From JAHQVI01 sp050330195 (GTDB lineage: Bacteria > Pseudomonadota > Alphaproteobacteria > Rhizobiales > Rhodomicrobiaceae): 19,493 bases of DNA. The stretch is taken from contig JBHJOB010000083.1 in the NCBI GenBank assembly GCA_050330195.1, positions 1 to 19,493 on the forward strand, written 5' to 3'. Positions 6,748-16,661 of the stretch are shown piece by piece (within the stretch, counting starts at the first letter, position 1; each line of letters starts with the position of its first letter). Under the pieces are notes generated by a model, which had not been told where the DNA came from, searched no databases, and was given only the letters and a program-made list of their open reading frames with translations. Made by a program: the position numbers and the translations under genes.

Positions 6748-8176
6748 AACGCTCTGGACGGCATCCGAGTTGAGCGGGCTCTATGGTGCGGCGGCGATCA
6801 GCGGCGACCTGCCGGAGGCGGCTGGCGGCGTTTCCATCGACACGCGCACGCTTCAGCCGGGCGATGTCTTCTTCGCCATCAAGGGCGAGCGGACGGACGG
6901 CCACAATTACGTCGGGCAGGCATTTGAAGCCGGAGCCTCCGTCGCCGTCGTCGAGTGCAGCTATAGCGGCGCGGCGCAGGGGCCGCTCATTCGTGTGGAC
7001 GATACGCTGGAAGCGATGGCCGCGCTTGGGCGTGCGGCACGGGAGAGGAGCCGGGCGCGGATCGTGGCCGTGACAGGCAGCGTCGGCAAGACCAGCACCA
7101 AGGAAATGTTGCGGCTGATGCTTGGCCGGATCGGGCGTGTTCACGCCTCCGACAAATCCTACAATAATCACTGGGGCGTGCCGTTGTCGCTTGCGCGTCT
7201 GCCGCGTGACGCCGATTACGCCGTATTCGAGATCGGCATGAACCATGCGGGCGAGATTGTCCCGCTGACGAAAATGGTTAGGCCCCATGCGGCCATCATT
7301 ACGACGGTCGGGCCGGTTCATATCGAGTTTTTCGACAGCGTCGAGGCTATCGCCGAGGCCAAGGCCGAGATTTTTGAGGGCGTGGAACCGGGAGGCGCGG
7401 CGATCCTCAATCGGGACAATGAGCATTTTGGCTTGCTTGCCGAACGCGCGGGGGAAGCGCGCATAAGCCGCATCGTCAGTTTTGGACGTGAAAATGGGGC
7501 CGACGCTGCTCTGACCGCGTTTGAGGCGCAGCCGGACGGATCGCGCGTCCAAGCGGACTGCCTCGGGGAAAGCATGACCTATCAGGTCGGTGCGCGCGGC
7601 GAACATCTGGCGATGAATTCGCTCGCTGCTCTTGCCGCCGTGAAGATCCTTGGCGGCGATGTCCATGAAGCAGCGCCAGCGCTCGCCGAGTTCGGCGCAC
7701 CGGCAGGACGCGGCGCGCAAACCGTTCACGTGATCGACGGTGGCAGCTTCCGCCTGATCGACGAAGCCTATAACGCCAATCCGGCCTCGATGAATGCCGC
7801 ATTCGCCGTGCTCGGCTCGTTCCCGCGCGAGGCGGCGGCGCGGCGCGTGGCGGTGCTGGGCGATATGCGCGAGCTTGGTGCACTCTCGGACGCGCTGCAT
7901 GAAGGACTTGCCGCCGGAATTGCGGCGGCGGAGATCGACACCGTGTATTGCTGCGGCCCGCATATGGCGGCGCTTTTCGCAGCACTGCCGTTGGCGCGGC
8001 GCGGCGCATGGGCGGAAAAAGCCGAGGATCTGAAAGACATCCTTCTCGCCGAAATCCGCGCCGGCGATGCGGTCATGATCAAGGGCTCACTCGGCAGCCG
8101 GATGGGTCCTATTGTCGACGCCATCAAACAGAAATTCCCTCATTGCGAGCCGGCCGCCAAGCCCGCCGCCGCATAA
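6740..8176 (+). CDS. murF: MurF, UDP-MurNAc-pentapeptide synthetase
   Basis: Cytoplasmic ligase that joins D-Ala-D-Ala, made by Ddl, to UDP-MurNAc-tripeptide, giving the pentapeptide precursor. 478 residues. The N-terminal uridine-binding domain holds SIDTRTLQPGDVFFAI; the ATP loop is V111-T-G-S-V-G-K117-T-S; later come SYNNHWGVPLSL and FEIGMNHAGEI, typical of MurF, and DEAYNANPASM. The ATG at 6740 lies inside the end of murE, with GGAGAAAGGG (about 6721-6730) upstream; an in-frame TTG at 6731 would add three residues. mraY follows after 14 bases. Confidence 0.96.
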   Translation: MAETLWTASELSGLYGAAAISGDLPEAAGGVSIDTRTLQPGDVFFAIKGERTDGHNYVGQAFEAGASVAVVECSYSGAAQGPLIRVDDTLEAMAALGRAARERSRARIVAVTGSVGKTSTKEMLRLMLGRIGRVHASDKSYNNHWGVPLSLARLPRDADYAVFEIGMNHAGEIVPLTKMVRPHAAIITTVGPVHIEFFDSVEAIAEAKAEIFEGVEPGGAAILNRDNEHFGLLAERAGEARISRIVSFGRENGADAALTAFEAQPDGSRVQADCLGESMTYQVGARGEHLAMNSLAALAAVKILGGDVHEAAPALAEFGAPAGRGAQTVHVIDGGSFRLIDEAYNANPASMNAAFAVLGSFPREAAARRVAVLGDMRELGALSDALHEGLAAGIAAAEIDTVYCCGPHMAALFAALPLARRGAWAEKAEDLKDILLAEIRAGDAVMIKGSLGSRMGPIVDAIKQKFPHCEPAAKPAAA

Positions 8177-8190
8177 CCGAAAGGCCGCGT

Positions 8191-9273
8191 ATGCTTTACC
8201 TCCTCAGCGTTCTGGGCGATGACGCGCAAGTCTTCAACGTCTTCCGCTACATCACCTTCCGCACGGGCGGCGCGATCATGACCGCGCTGATGGTGGTATT
8301 CCTGTTCGGCCCGATGCTGATCAACAGCATGCGTCTCTATCAGGGCAAGGGGCAGCCGATCCGCTCCGACGGTCCGCAGTCTCATCTGAGCAAGGCCGGA
8401 ACGCCGACCATGGGCGGGCTGATGATCCTGCTCGGCGTGGGTGTGGCGACGATCCTGTGGGCCAACCTGGCGAACAAGTTCGTCTGGGTCGTGCTGGCGG
8501 TCACGCTGTCCTACGGGCTGATCGGCTTTTACGATGATTATCTGAAGGTGACGAAACGTTCCTCGAACGGCTTTCCCGGCCGTATCCGTTTCAGCCTCGA
8601 AGTGCTGATCGCGGGCGTTGCCACATATGTCATCATGCAGGCCATGTCGCCGGAAATTTCAACCTCTGTCGCCGTGCCGTTCTTCAAGAACCTGCTGATC
8701 GACATCGGGCCGTTCTTCCTGCTGCTCGGCGTTCTCGTCATTGCCGGGGCGGGCAATGCGGTCAATCTCACCGACGGGCTCGACGGGCTGGCCATCGTGC
8801 CGGTCATGATCGCGGCGGCGACTTTCGGCGTGATCGCCTATCTGGTCGGTAACGCGCTGTTCTCGGATTACCTGCAGGTACATTTCGTTGCGGGCGCGGG
8901 CGAACTGGCCGTGATCTGCGGCGCGCTGATCGGGGCGGGGCTGGGATTCCTGTGGTTCAATGCGCCGCCCGCGATGATCTTCATGGGCGACACCGGCTCG
9001 CTTGCGCTTGGCGGCGCGCTCGGCGCGATAGCGGTCGCGACCAAGCATGAGATCGTGCTGGCGATTGTCGGCGGGCTGTTCGTTCTGGAGACGGTTTCCG
9101 TGATCGTGCAGGTCCTCTCCTTCAAGCTGACCGGCAAGCGCGTTTTCCGCATGGCGCCGCTGCATCACCATTTCGAGCAGAAGGGCTGGCACGAGGCGAC
9201 GGTCGTGGTGCGCTTTTGGATCATCGCGGTCGTGCTGGCGCTGATCGGACTTTCGACACTGAAGCTGAGGTAA
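8191..9273 (+). CDS. mraY: MraY, phospho-MurNAc-pentapeptide translocase
   Basis: Integral membrane enzyme that transfers phospho-MurNAc-pentapeptide to undecaprenyl phosphate, forming lipid I. 360 residues, the same length as the E. coli enzyme, with about ten hydrophobic helices. The catalytic aspartates are present: D115-D116 in GFYDDYLK and D267 in IFMGDTGSLALGG, at the E. coli positions. NLTDGLDGL (192-200) and the HHH motif in APLHHHFEQKGW (325-327) are also there. The ATG at 8191 begins a typical N terminus; the frame is open further upstream over the end of murF, but that stretch is not MraY-like. A 141-base gap follows, unusually long for this operon, and it contains a dispersed repeat. 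Confidence 0.97.
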   Translation: MLYLLSVLGDDAQVFNVFRYITFRTGGAIMTALMVVFLFGPMLINSMRLYQGKGQPIRSDGPQSHLSKAGTPTMGGLMILLGVGVATILWANLANKFVWVVLAVTLSYGLIGFYDDYLKVTKRSSNGFPGRIRFSLEVLIAGVATYVIMQAMSPEISTSVAVPFFKNLLIDIGPFFLLLGVLVIAGAGNAVNLTDGLDGLAIVPVMIAAATFGVIAYLVGNALFSDYLQVHFVAGAGELAVICGALIGAGLGFLWFNAPPAMIFMGDTGSLALGGALGAIAVATKHEIVLAIVGGLFVLETVSVIVQVLSFKLTGKRVFRMAPLHHHFEQKGWHEATVVVRFWIIAVVLALIGLSTLKLR

Positions 9274-9345
9274 ACGCGATATTGAGCGCGTGGAGCTCTT
9301 CGGGGCCCACGACTTGAATGTGAGAGTCACAGAGGGGCACGCTTA

Positions 9346-9406
9346 GGGGCCCACGGCCAAGTGGGCCAAGAGCCGGGCGGATGTCCGGCGAGCGAGCAAC
9401 GCGAGC
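9346..9406 (-). repeat. Dispersed two-hairpin repeat, copy 2, directly upstream of murD
   Basis: 61 bases that match 1081-1140 on the opposite strand at roughly 90 percent. Both hairpins are kept: GCCCAC-GGCCAA-GTGGGC, and GCCGGGC-GGAT-GTCCGGC, in which one pair becomes G-T. The unit ends eight bases before the murD ATG. The mraY-murD gap also has GGGGCCCAC at 9302-9310 and again at 9346-9354, so one end of the repeat may be partly duplicated. Structured RNA here could affect translation or stability of the murD part of the message. Confidence 0.8.
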
Positions 9407-9414
9407 AAGTAAAC

Positions 9415-10820
<1,406 letters not shown>

Positions 10821-10824
<4 letters not shown>

Positions 10825-11999
10825 GGCTGACGCGAAGCGACCGGAGCGTTGTTGCGGATTGGTGGTTCTCCGTCGACCGCGCGATGCTCGGCGCGATCCT
10901 GCTGCTGATGGTGCTCGGCATGATCGTGTCGCTGGCGGCAAGCCCGGCCGTTGCGCAGAAGATCGGGCAGGAGCCGCTTTATTTCTTCAAGCGGCATCTT
11001 ATATTCCTCGCCCCTGCGGCGCTGCTACTGTTCGGCTCCTCGATGCTGACGCCGAAGCTGATCCGGCGCGCGGGGCTTGCGCTGTTCATGGGCGGCATCA
11101 TCCTGATGCTGCTGGCGATGGCTCAGGGTATCGAGAAGAACGGCGCCGTGCGCTGGCTGATTTTCGGTGGCGGGCAGTCGCTGCAACCGTCCGAGTTCGT
11201 CAAGGCGGGCTTTGTGGTTCTGACGGCGTGGCTGTTTTCCGAAGCCGTGAAGCGCCCGGAGATGCCGGCGCTGCCGCTGGCGATGGGGCTGTTGCTCGTT
11301 TTCGTCAGCCTGCTCGTGCTTCAGCCGGACATCGGCCAGGCCTCGCTGATCGTGCTGGTGTGGAGCGGGCTGTTCTTCCTTGCCGGATATTCGCTGATCT
11401 GGATCGCGCTGCTCGGCGCGGCGAGCCTTGGCGCTTTCGCCGCCGCCTATTTCATGATCGCCCATGTCAGGAGCCGCGTGGACCGCTTCCTCGATCCGGC
11501 GCAGAATGACACACATCAGACCGACACGGCTTTGGCCGCTTTCCGCGAAGGCGGCTGGTTCGGGCGCGGTCCGGGCGAGGGCACGGTCACGCCGAAGCTG
11601 CCGGACGCCTATACCGACTATATTTTCGCCGTGATCGCGGAAGAGTTCGGGCTGATTTTCTGCCTTTTTCTGGTCTGCCTTTACGCATTCATCATCTGGC
11701 GGGGCCTGAGCGCCGCGATGCGCTCGCGCGATCCGTTTATTCGTCTTGCACTTTCCGGCCTTATGATGCTCTTTGGTTTTCAAACGCTGATTAATATGGC
11801 AGTTAACATCGACATGATGCCGGCGAAGGGCATGACCTTGCCTTTTTTGTCCTATGGTGGATCTTCGCTGACAGCTATCGCGTTGACGATGGGATTGGCG
11901 CTGGGACTGGCCAGACGGCGGCCCGAACCCGTGCCCATCTACCGGTCTCCGCCGAATATGGCAGCGCACGAGGTCTCCCCCGGAGCCAGCGTTCCGTAG
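10821..11999 (+). CDS. ftsW: FtsW, septal peptidoglycan glycosyltransferase (SEDS)
   Basis: Polytopic SEDS-family protein that polymerises lipid II at the septum together with FtsI. 392 residues with about ten membrane helices. Family marks: AVRWLIFGGGQSLQPSEF, the catalytic aspartate D170 in LQPDIGQA, the large periplasmic loop with GGWFGRGPGEG and DAYTDYIFAVIAEEFG, and GMTLPFLSYGGSS near the C terminus. A short cytoplasmic N-terminal tail comes first. The ATG overlaps the murD stop by four bases (ATGA), so translation is probably coupled. An 82-base gap to murG follows; it contains weak inverted repeats only. Confidence 0.96.
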
Positions 12000-12081
12000 A
12001 CGGCCGGAGCGCTCGCGGACTGAAACGACACCAACGCTTTTGCGCTCATCGAGTTGATGTGAGCGCGAGGGGGATGCGACT

Positions 12082-13221
12082 TTGACTGATGCATCGATCG
12101 TATTGACCGCGGGTGGCACGGGCGGCCACCTTTTCCCGGCTCACGCGCTGGCTGGCGAGCTGATGCGCCGTGGCTACGAGGTCGATCTCATCACCGACAG
12201 CCGCGCGGGCTATCTGGGCGACAGCTTCCCCGGGCGTGCGGTGCACAAGGTGCCCTCCGCCACCTTCAGGGGCAAGTCGCCCATCGAAGCCATCAAGATG
12301 ATGGCCACCAATTCCAATGGTTTCAAGATGGCCTACGACATCATGGCCGATCTGAAACCGAAGGCCATGATCGGCTTTGGCGGTTATCCGACGCTGCCGC
12401 CCGTGCTTGCGGCGCTTGCGCGCGGCATTCCGAGCGCCATTCACGAGCAGAACTCGGTCATGGGCCGGGCCAACCGGTTCCTTGCCCCGATGGTCAAGGC
12501 GGTGGCCCTGTCCTTCGAGGACACGAAATTTCTCGAAGGCAAGCTTGCCGAGAAAAGCTACGTCACCGGCACGCCCTTGCGCGAGAATGTCCTTGAACAG
12601 CGCGGCGGCATCTACCAGCCGCCCCAGCCGGGCCAGCCGCTGAACCTGCTTTGCTTCGGCGGCAGCCAGGGCGCACGCTTCTTCTCCGACACCATGCCGA
12701 TCGCCCTGCAACTTCTGCCGCAGGAACTGCGCGACCGGCTGATGGTCGTTCAGCAATGCCGCGCGGAGGACATCGACCGCGTGTTCGATGCCTATGAAGT
12801 CGCGGGTGTGGCGGCGGAACTGGCGACATTTTTCGAGGATCTGCCTTATCGCATGGGGGCGTCGCATCTGGTGATCGCGCGCTCAGGCGCCACAACTGTT
12901 GCAGAATTGGCAGCATTGGGACGTCCTGCGGTGCTCGTACCCTTGCCAAATTCTGTCGATAACGATCAATTAGAGAATGCGACCCGATTCGAAAAAGCGG
13001 GCGCAGGCTGGTGCTTCGAGCAGTCGATCATGACGCCGGAGCGGCTGGCAGGGACTTTACGGCGGCTATTCGAGGAACCGGCGACCCTCGCACGCGCTGC
13101 ATCCCGCTCCAAATCGCTCGCGCGTTTCGACGCTGTCACGCGATTGGCGGATCTGGCGGTAACGCTGGCCGAAGCGCCGGAGACGTTTACGGCACAGCAT
13201 GAAGCTGAGGGGCATGTTTAG
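12082..13221 (+). CDS. murG: MurG, lipid II-forming N-acetylglucosaminyltransferase
   Basis: Peripheral membrane glycosyltransferase (GT28) that adds GlcNAc to lipid I, giving lipid II. 379 residues. The N-terminal glycine loop is T9-A-G-G-T-G-G-H16-L-F-P-A; then FGGYPTLPP, IHEQNSVMGRAN, a second glycine loop FGGSQGA, and the donor-sugar region ARSGATTVAELAALGRPAVLVPLPN. The start appears to be the rare TTG at 12082: GAGGGGG (12067-12073) stands eight bases upstream, and no in-frame ATG precedes the conserved loop. An ATG at 12074 in another frame opens a three-codon frame (ATG CGA CTT TGA) whose stop overlaps this TTG. murC begins two bases after the stop. Confidence 0.95.
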   Translation: MTDASIVLTAGGTGGHLFPAHALAGELMRRGYEVDLITDSRAGYLGDSFPGRAVHKVPSATFRGKSPIEAIKMMATNSNGFKMAYDIMADLKPKAMIGFGGYPTLPPVLAALARGIPSAIHEQNSVMGRANRFLAPMVKAVALSFEDTKFLEGKLAEKSYVTGTPLRENVLEQRGGIYQPPQPGQPLNLLCFGGSQGARFFSDTMPIALQLLPQELRDRLMVVQQCRAEDIDRVFDAYEVAGVAAELATFFEDLPYRMGASHLVIARSGATTVAELAALGRPAVLVPLPNSVDNDQLENATRFEKAGAGWCFEQSIMTPERLAGTLRRLFEEPATLARAASRSKSLARFDAVTRLADLAVTLAEAPETFTAQHEAEGHV

Positions 13222-13223
13222 GA

Positions 13224-14654
13224 ATGACGGATCTGAGGGACTGCCAGCCGATTCACATTGTCGGCATCGGGGGCATCGGCATGAGCGCGATCGCCGAGGT
13301 TCTGCATAGTCGCGGCATCCATGTGCGCGGCAGCGACCTCAAGGATAGCGTCAACACGCGCAGGCTGGCCGAGAAGAGCATCGAGGTTGCTATCGGGCAT
13401 CGCGCGGAAAATGTCGAGGGGGCGGGGCTCGTCGTTCTGTCGTCCGCCGTCAAGGAAACCAATCCGGAACTGATCGCCGCCAGAGCTGCTGGGCGGACGG
13501 TCTGGTGCCGCGCCGAAATGCTGGCGCGCCTGATGGAAGACTACCGGACTGTCAGCGTAACCGGCACGCATGGCAAGACGACCACCACCTCCATGATCGC
13601 CTGGATCTTCGAGCAGGCGGGGATGGACCCGACGGTGATCACCGGCGGCATCGTGAACAATTGGGGCACGAACGCCCGGATCGGCGAGGGCGAGTGGTTC
13701 ATCGTCGAGGCTGACGAATCCGACGAGACCTTCGTCAAGCTGCCGACCCATATCGGCGTCGTCACCAATATCGATCCGGAGCATCTGGACTTTTACGGCT
13801 CCGTCGAGGCGATGCATGACGCCTACAAGCGTTTCTTTGCCGGCATTCGGCCCGGCGGCGCGGTTGTCGCGGGCATCGACCATCCGGTCGTGCGCGAGTT
13901 TTCGGCGAACGCCACACTCTCCGAAGGCAGCCGCATCCTGCGCTATGGCGTTGCCGGCGACGCCGATCTTCGGCTTGCCGCCGTGCGCTCCAACGGCGCC
14001 GCGCTTCATGCCGACGCGGTGCTTGGCGGCGCGGTGAGGGGCGGCGCGCGCCGTCTCGACGATCTGACGCTGGCCGTTCCCGGCCACTACAACGCGCTGA
14101 ACGCCATGGCGGCGATGGCTGTTGCCGCTGAAGCCGGCATTCCCGACGATGCGATCCGCGCGGCGCTGGCGACTTTTCCCGGCGTCAAGCGGCGCTTCAC
14201 GCAGACGGGCATCTGGAACGGCGTCTCAATCTACGATGATTACGCCCATCACCCGATCGAGATTTCCGCCGTTCTGCAAGCCGCGCACGGCGCTACGAAG
14301 GGCCGCGTCATCGCCATCGTGCAGCCGCACCGCTATTCGCGCCTGAAAAGCCTCTTCCCCGAATTTTGCGACTGCTTCTCGAACTCCGATACGTTGATCG
14401 TGACGCCGGTCTATTCCGCCGGTGAAGAGCCGAACGGCATCGACCGCGATACGCTCGTGGACGGCGTGAAGATGCGCGGTCACAGGCAGGTGCTGGCCGT
14501 CGACGGCGAAGACCAGCTGACGAACCTTGTCGCATCCATCGCCAAGCCGGGCGATCTGGTGATCGGCATGGGCGCGGGAACGATCACCGAATGGACGAAC
14601 GCGCTGCCGGGCAAGCTGGGAAAGCTGGGGCCGCGTCTTGACGCGGCTGAGTAA
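13224..14654 (+). CDS. murC: MurC, UDP-MurNAc--L-alanine ligase
   Basis: Cytoplasmic ligase that attaches L-alanine to UDP-MurNAc, the first step of the stem peptide. 476 residues. Motifs: the N-terminal GIGGIGMS (14-21), SSAVKETNPEL, the ATP loop G114-T-H-G-K118-T-T-T-T, EADESDETF, NIDPEHLDFYG, DDYAHHPIEI and QPHRYSRL near the C terminus. All fit MurC rather than Mpl or other ligases. It begins two bases after murG, with GAGGGG (13207-13212) 11 bases upstream. A palindromic element fills the space before murB, so coupling to murB is broken at this point. Confidence 0.97.
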   Translation: MTDLRDCQPIHIVGIGGIGMSAIAEVLHSRGIHVRGSDLKDSVNTRRLAEKSIEVAIGHRAENVEGAGLVVLSSAVKETNPELIAARAAGRTVWCRAEMLARLMEDYRTVSVTGTHGKTTTTSMIAWIFEQAGMDPTVITGGIVNNWGTNARIGEGEWFIVEADESDETFVKLPTHIGVVTNIDPEHLDFYGSVEAMHDAYKRFFAGIRPGGAVVAGIDHPVVREFSANATLSEGSRILRYGVAGDADLRLAAVRSNGAALHADAVLGGAVRGGARRLDDLTLAVPGHYNALNAMAAMAVAAEAGIPDDAIRAALATFPGVKRRFTQTGIWNGVSIYDDYAHHPIEISAVLQAAHGATKGRVIAIVQPHRYSRLKSLFPEFCDCFSNSDTLIVTPVYSAGEEPNGIDRDTLVDGVKMRGHRQVLAVDGEDQLTNLVASIAKPGDLVIGMGAGTITEWTNALPGKLGKLGPRLDAAE

Positions 14655-14673
14655 GAGACCGAGAGGTTTATCG

Positions 14674-14737
14674 GAATCCCCGCGAAGGCGGGGATCTGCT
14701 CATAATTGCATCTGGATCCCCGCTTTCGCGGGGATTT
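14674..14737 (+). repeat. Double palindromic REP-like element between murC and murB
   Basis: Two hairpins: ATCCCCGC-GAAG-GCGGGGAT (14676-14695) and ATCCCCGC-TTTC-GCGGGGAT (14716-14735), each with a perfect 8-bp stem. The two units are also inverted copies of each other across the spacer, so the whole can fold as one long stem. It resembles the dispersed ATCCCCGC/CTTTCGCGGGGAT-type palindromes common in alphaproteobacterial intergenic regions. Read in the murB frame it gives residues such as WIPAFAG, a translated repeat rather than protein. It could slow transcription or protect the upstream message. Confidence 0.85.
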
Positions 14738-14742
14738 CGTTC

Positions 14743-15723
14743 ATGGGGGCGGCGACAGTGATCGCTCAGCGCAAGATGACCTATCCCGACCTGACCGCCG
14801 AACTCACAAGCGCCTTGCCCGACCTGCGTGGCCGTCTCGAAGCCAACCGGCCGATGGCGGACATCACCTGGTTTCGCGTCGGTGGACCCGCGCAAGTGCT
14901 GTTTTCGCCTGCCGACGAGGCGGATCTGGCCTATTTCCTTCGCGAAATCGACGGAACGTTGCCGATCATCGTCGTCGGCGTCGGATCGAACCTGCTTGTG
15001 CGCGACGGCGGCATTCCGGGTATCGTCATCCGGCTGGGACGCGGCTTCAACAAGGCCGAACCTGAAGCCGATCACCGAATCCGCGTCGGCGCCGCGATGC
15101 CCGACATGCGGTTGGCGCAGGCGGCCGCCAAGGCCGGTATCGCGCGGCTCGCCTTCTATCGCGGCATTCCGGGCACGGTTGGCGGCGCGCTGCGCATGAA
15201 CGCCGGCGCGCATGGGACGGAAACGAAAGACGTGCTGATCGAAGCGCGCGCGGTTGACCGCACCGGTGCGGTCCACACGCTCAGCCTCGATGATCTCGCC
15301 TACACCTATCGCCATTGCGGCGCGCCTGAAGACCTGATCTTTACTGAAGCGCTCTATCAGGGCGAGCCCGGCGATCCGGAAGAGATCGCGCGCGCCATGC
15401 AGGACGTTGCCGACTATCGCGAGACGCATCAGCCGACCAAGGCGCGCACCGGCGGGTCAACCTTCAAGAACCCGCCCGGCAACAGTTCATGGAAGCTGAT
15501 CGACTCAGCGGGCCTTCGTGGCTTTCGTGTCGGCGGCGCGCATATTTCGGAAAAGCACTGCAATTTTCTGATCAATGATGGCGAGGCGACCGCCGAGGAT
15601 ATCGAGACGCTCGGCGAGACGGCGCGGGCGCGCGTCAAGGCGCAAAGCGGCATCGAGCTGGAATGGGAAATCAAGCGGCTCGGCGTGCCTGCCGAGGGCC
15701 GTCCGATGGTGGCGGCGGCATGA
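14743..15723 (+). CDS. murB: MurB, UDP-N-acetylenolpyruvoylglucosamine reductase
   Basis: FAD-dependent enzyme that reduces UDP-GlcNAc-enolpyruvate with NADPH to UDP-MurNAc. From the ATG at 14743 it is 326 residues. Motifs: TWFRVGGPA, VVGVGSNLLVRDGGIPG (FAD binding), YRGIPGTVGGALRMNAGAHG, the catalytic serine S239 in GGSTFKNP, and the C-terminal glutamate at about E309 in ELEWEIKRLG. The start is uncertain: 14743 has GGGGA (14730-14734) eight bases upstream; GTG 14758 and ATG 14776 are also in frame, and 14776 fits the usual family N terminus well. A TTG at 14638 would translate the palindromic element and is unlikely. Its stop overlaps the ddl start as ATGA. Confidence 0.93.
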   Translation: MGAATVIAQRKMTYPDLTAELTSALPDLRGRLEANRPMADITWFRVGGPAQVLFSPADEADLAYFLREIDGTLPIIVVGVGSNLLVRDGGIPGIVIRLGRGFNKAEPEADHRIRVGAAMPDMRLAQAAAKAGIARLAFYRGIPGTVGGALRMNAGAHGTETKDVLIEARAVDRTGAVHTLSLDDLAYTYRHCGAPEDLIFTEALYQGEPGDPEEIARAMQDVADYRETHQPTKARTGGSTFKNPPGNSSWKLIDSAGLRGFRVGGAHISEKHCNFLINDGEATAEDIETLGETARARVKAQSGIELEWEIKRLGVPAEGRPMVAAA

Positions 15724-16661
15724 GCAGCGACCGGAAATTTCATCACGTTGCGGTCCTGCTTGGCGGCTGGTCTGCGGAGCGCGAGGTCTCGCTCAATTCC
15801 GGCAGGCAATGCGCCGATGCGCTGGAAGGCGAGGGCTACCGGGTCACGCGCATCGACGTCGATCGCGACCTGCCCGCGCGGCTTTTGGAAATTCGCCCCG
15901 ATGTCTGCTTCAACGCGCTGCACGGCAAGGGCGGCGAGGATGGCGCCATCCAGGGCATTCTGGAGACGCTGCAGATCCCTTATACGCATTCCGGCGTGCT
16001 GGCTTCGGCGCTCGCCATGCACAAGGTCAAGACCAAGCTCGTACTCGCGCAGGCCGGAATCCCGGTCGCCGAGGATCGGATCGTGTCCCGCCTCGAAGCC
16101 GCCAAGGCCCATGCGCTGCCGCCGCCCTATGTCATCAAGCCGGTCGATGAAGGATCGAGCGTCGGCGTGTTCATCGTGCGCGAGGATCACCAGCATCCGC
16201 CGCAGGAACTGACCTCCGCAGAATGGTCCTTCGCCGAAGAGGTCATGGCTGAGCGCTATGTGGCCGGCCGCGAACTCACCTGCGCCGTGATGGGCGACCG
16301 TCCGCTCGGCGTCATCGAGATCCTTCCGGCCGAGGGTCTCAGCTTTTACGATTATCAGGCAAAATACGCCCATGGAGGCTCAAGACACGTCCTTCCAGCC
16401 GAAATTTCACCGAATATTTACGAATTGGTACAGAAGCTGTCCTTAAGGGCTCATCAGGCTTTGGGGTGCCGGGGGATCAGCCGGGCGGATTTCCGCTTCG
16501 ACGACCGGCCGGACGGGACGGGGGAGTTGATCTGCCTTGAGGTCAACACGCAACCCGGCATGACGGCGACGTCACTCGTACCGGAACTCGCAAGCCACAG
16601 TGGCCTGACATTCGGTGAACTTGTCCGCTGGATTGTGGAGGACGCTTCTTGCAATCGATGA
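15720..16661 (+). CDS. ddl: Ddl, D-alanine--D-alanine ligase
   Basis: ATP-grasp enzyme that makes D-Ala-D-Ala for MurF. 313 residues. Motifs: LLGGWSAEREVSLNSG with the substrate-binding E20, NALHGKGGEDGAIQG (65-79), SALAMHKVKTK, YVIKPVDEGSSVGV (137-150), YDYQAKY (the lid loop) and the metal-binding LEVNTQPGMT. The ATG at 15720 overlaps the murB stop by four bases. An upstream ATG at 15663 in the same frame would add 19 residues inside murB that are not Ddl-like. Codon use is somewhat more AT-rich around 16370-16460, without breaking the frame. It overlaps ftsQ at its 3' end. Confidence 0.96.
   Translation: MSSDRKFHHVAVLLGGWSAEREVSLNSGRQCADALEGEGYRVTRIDVDRDLPARLLEIRPDVCFNALHGKGGEDGAIQGILETLQIPYTHSGVLASALAMHKVKTKLVLAQAGIPVAEDRIVSRLEAAKAHALPPPYVIKPVDEGSSVGVFIVREDHQHPPQELTSAEWSFAEEVMAERYVAGRELTCAVMGDRPLGVIEILPAEGLSFYDYQAKYAHGGSRHVLPAEISPNIYELVQKLSLRAHQALGCRGISRADFRFDDRPDGTGELICLEVNTQPGMTATSLVPELASHSGLTFGELVRWIVEDASCNR

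Noticed and set aside
6668..7963. 431-codon open frame on the minus strand opposite murF
   Set aside because: Shadow frame; sense strand is a clear MurF.
7948..8190. Upstream extension of mraY over the end of murF
   Set aside because: The extra sequence is Arg-rich and not MraY-like; ATG 8191 gives the normal 360-residue protein with catalytic residues at standard positions.
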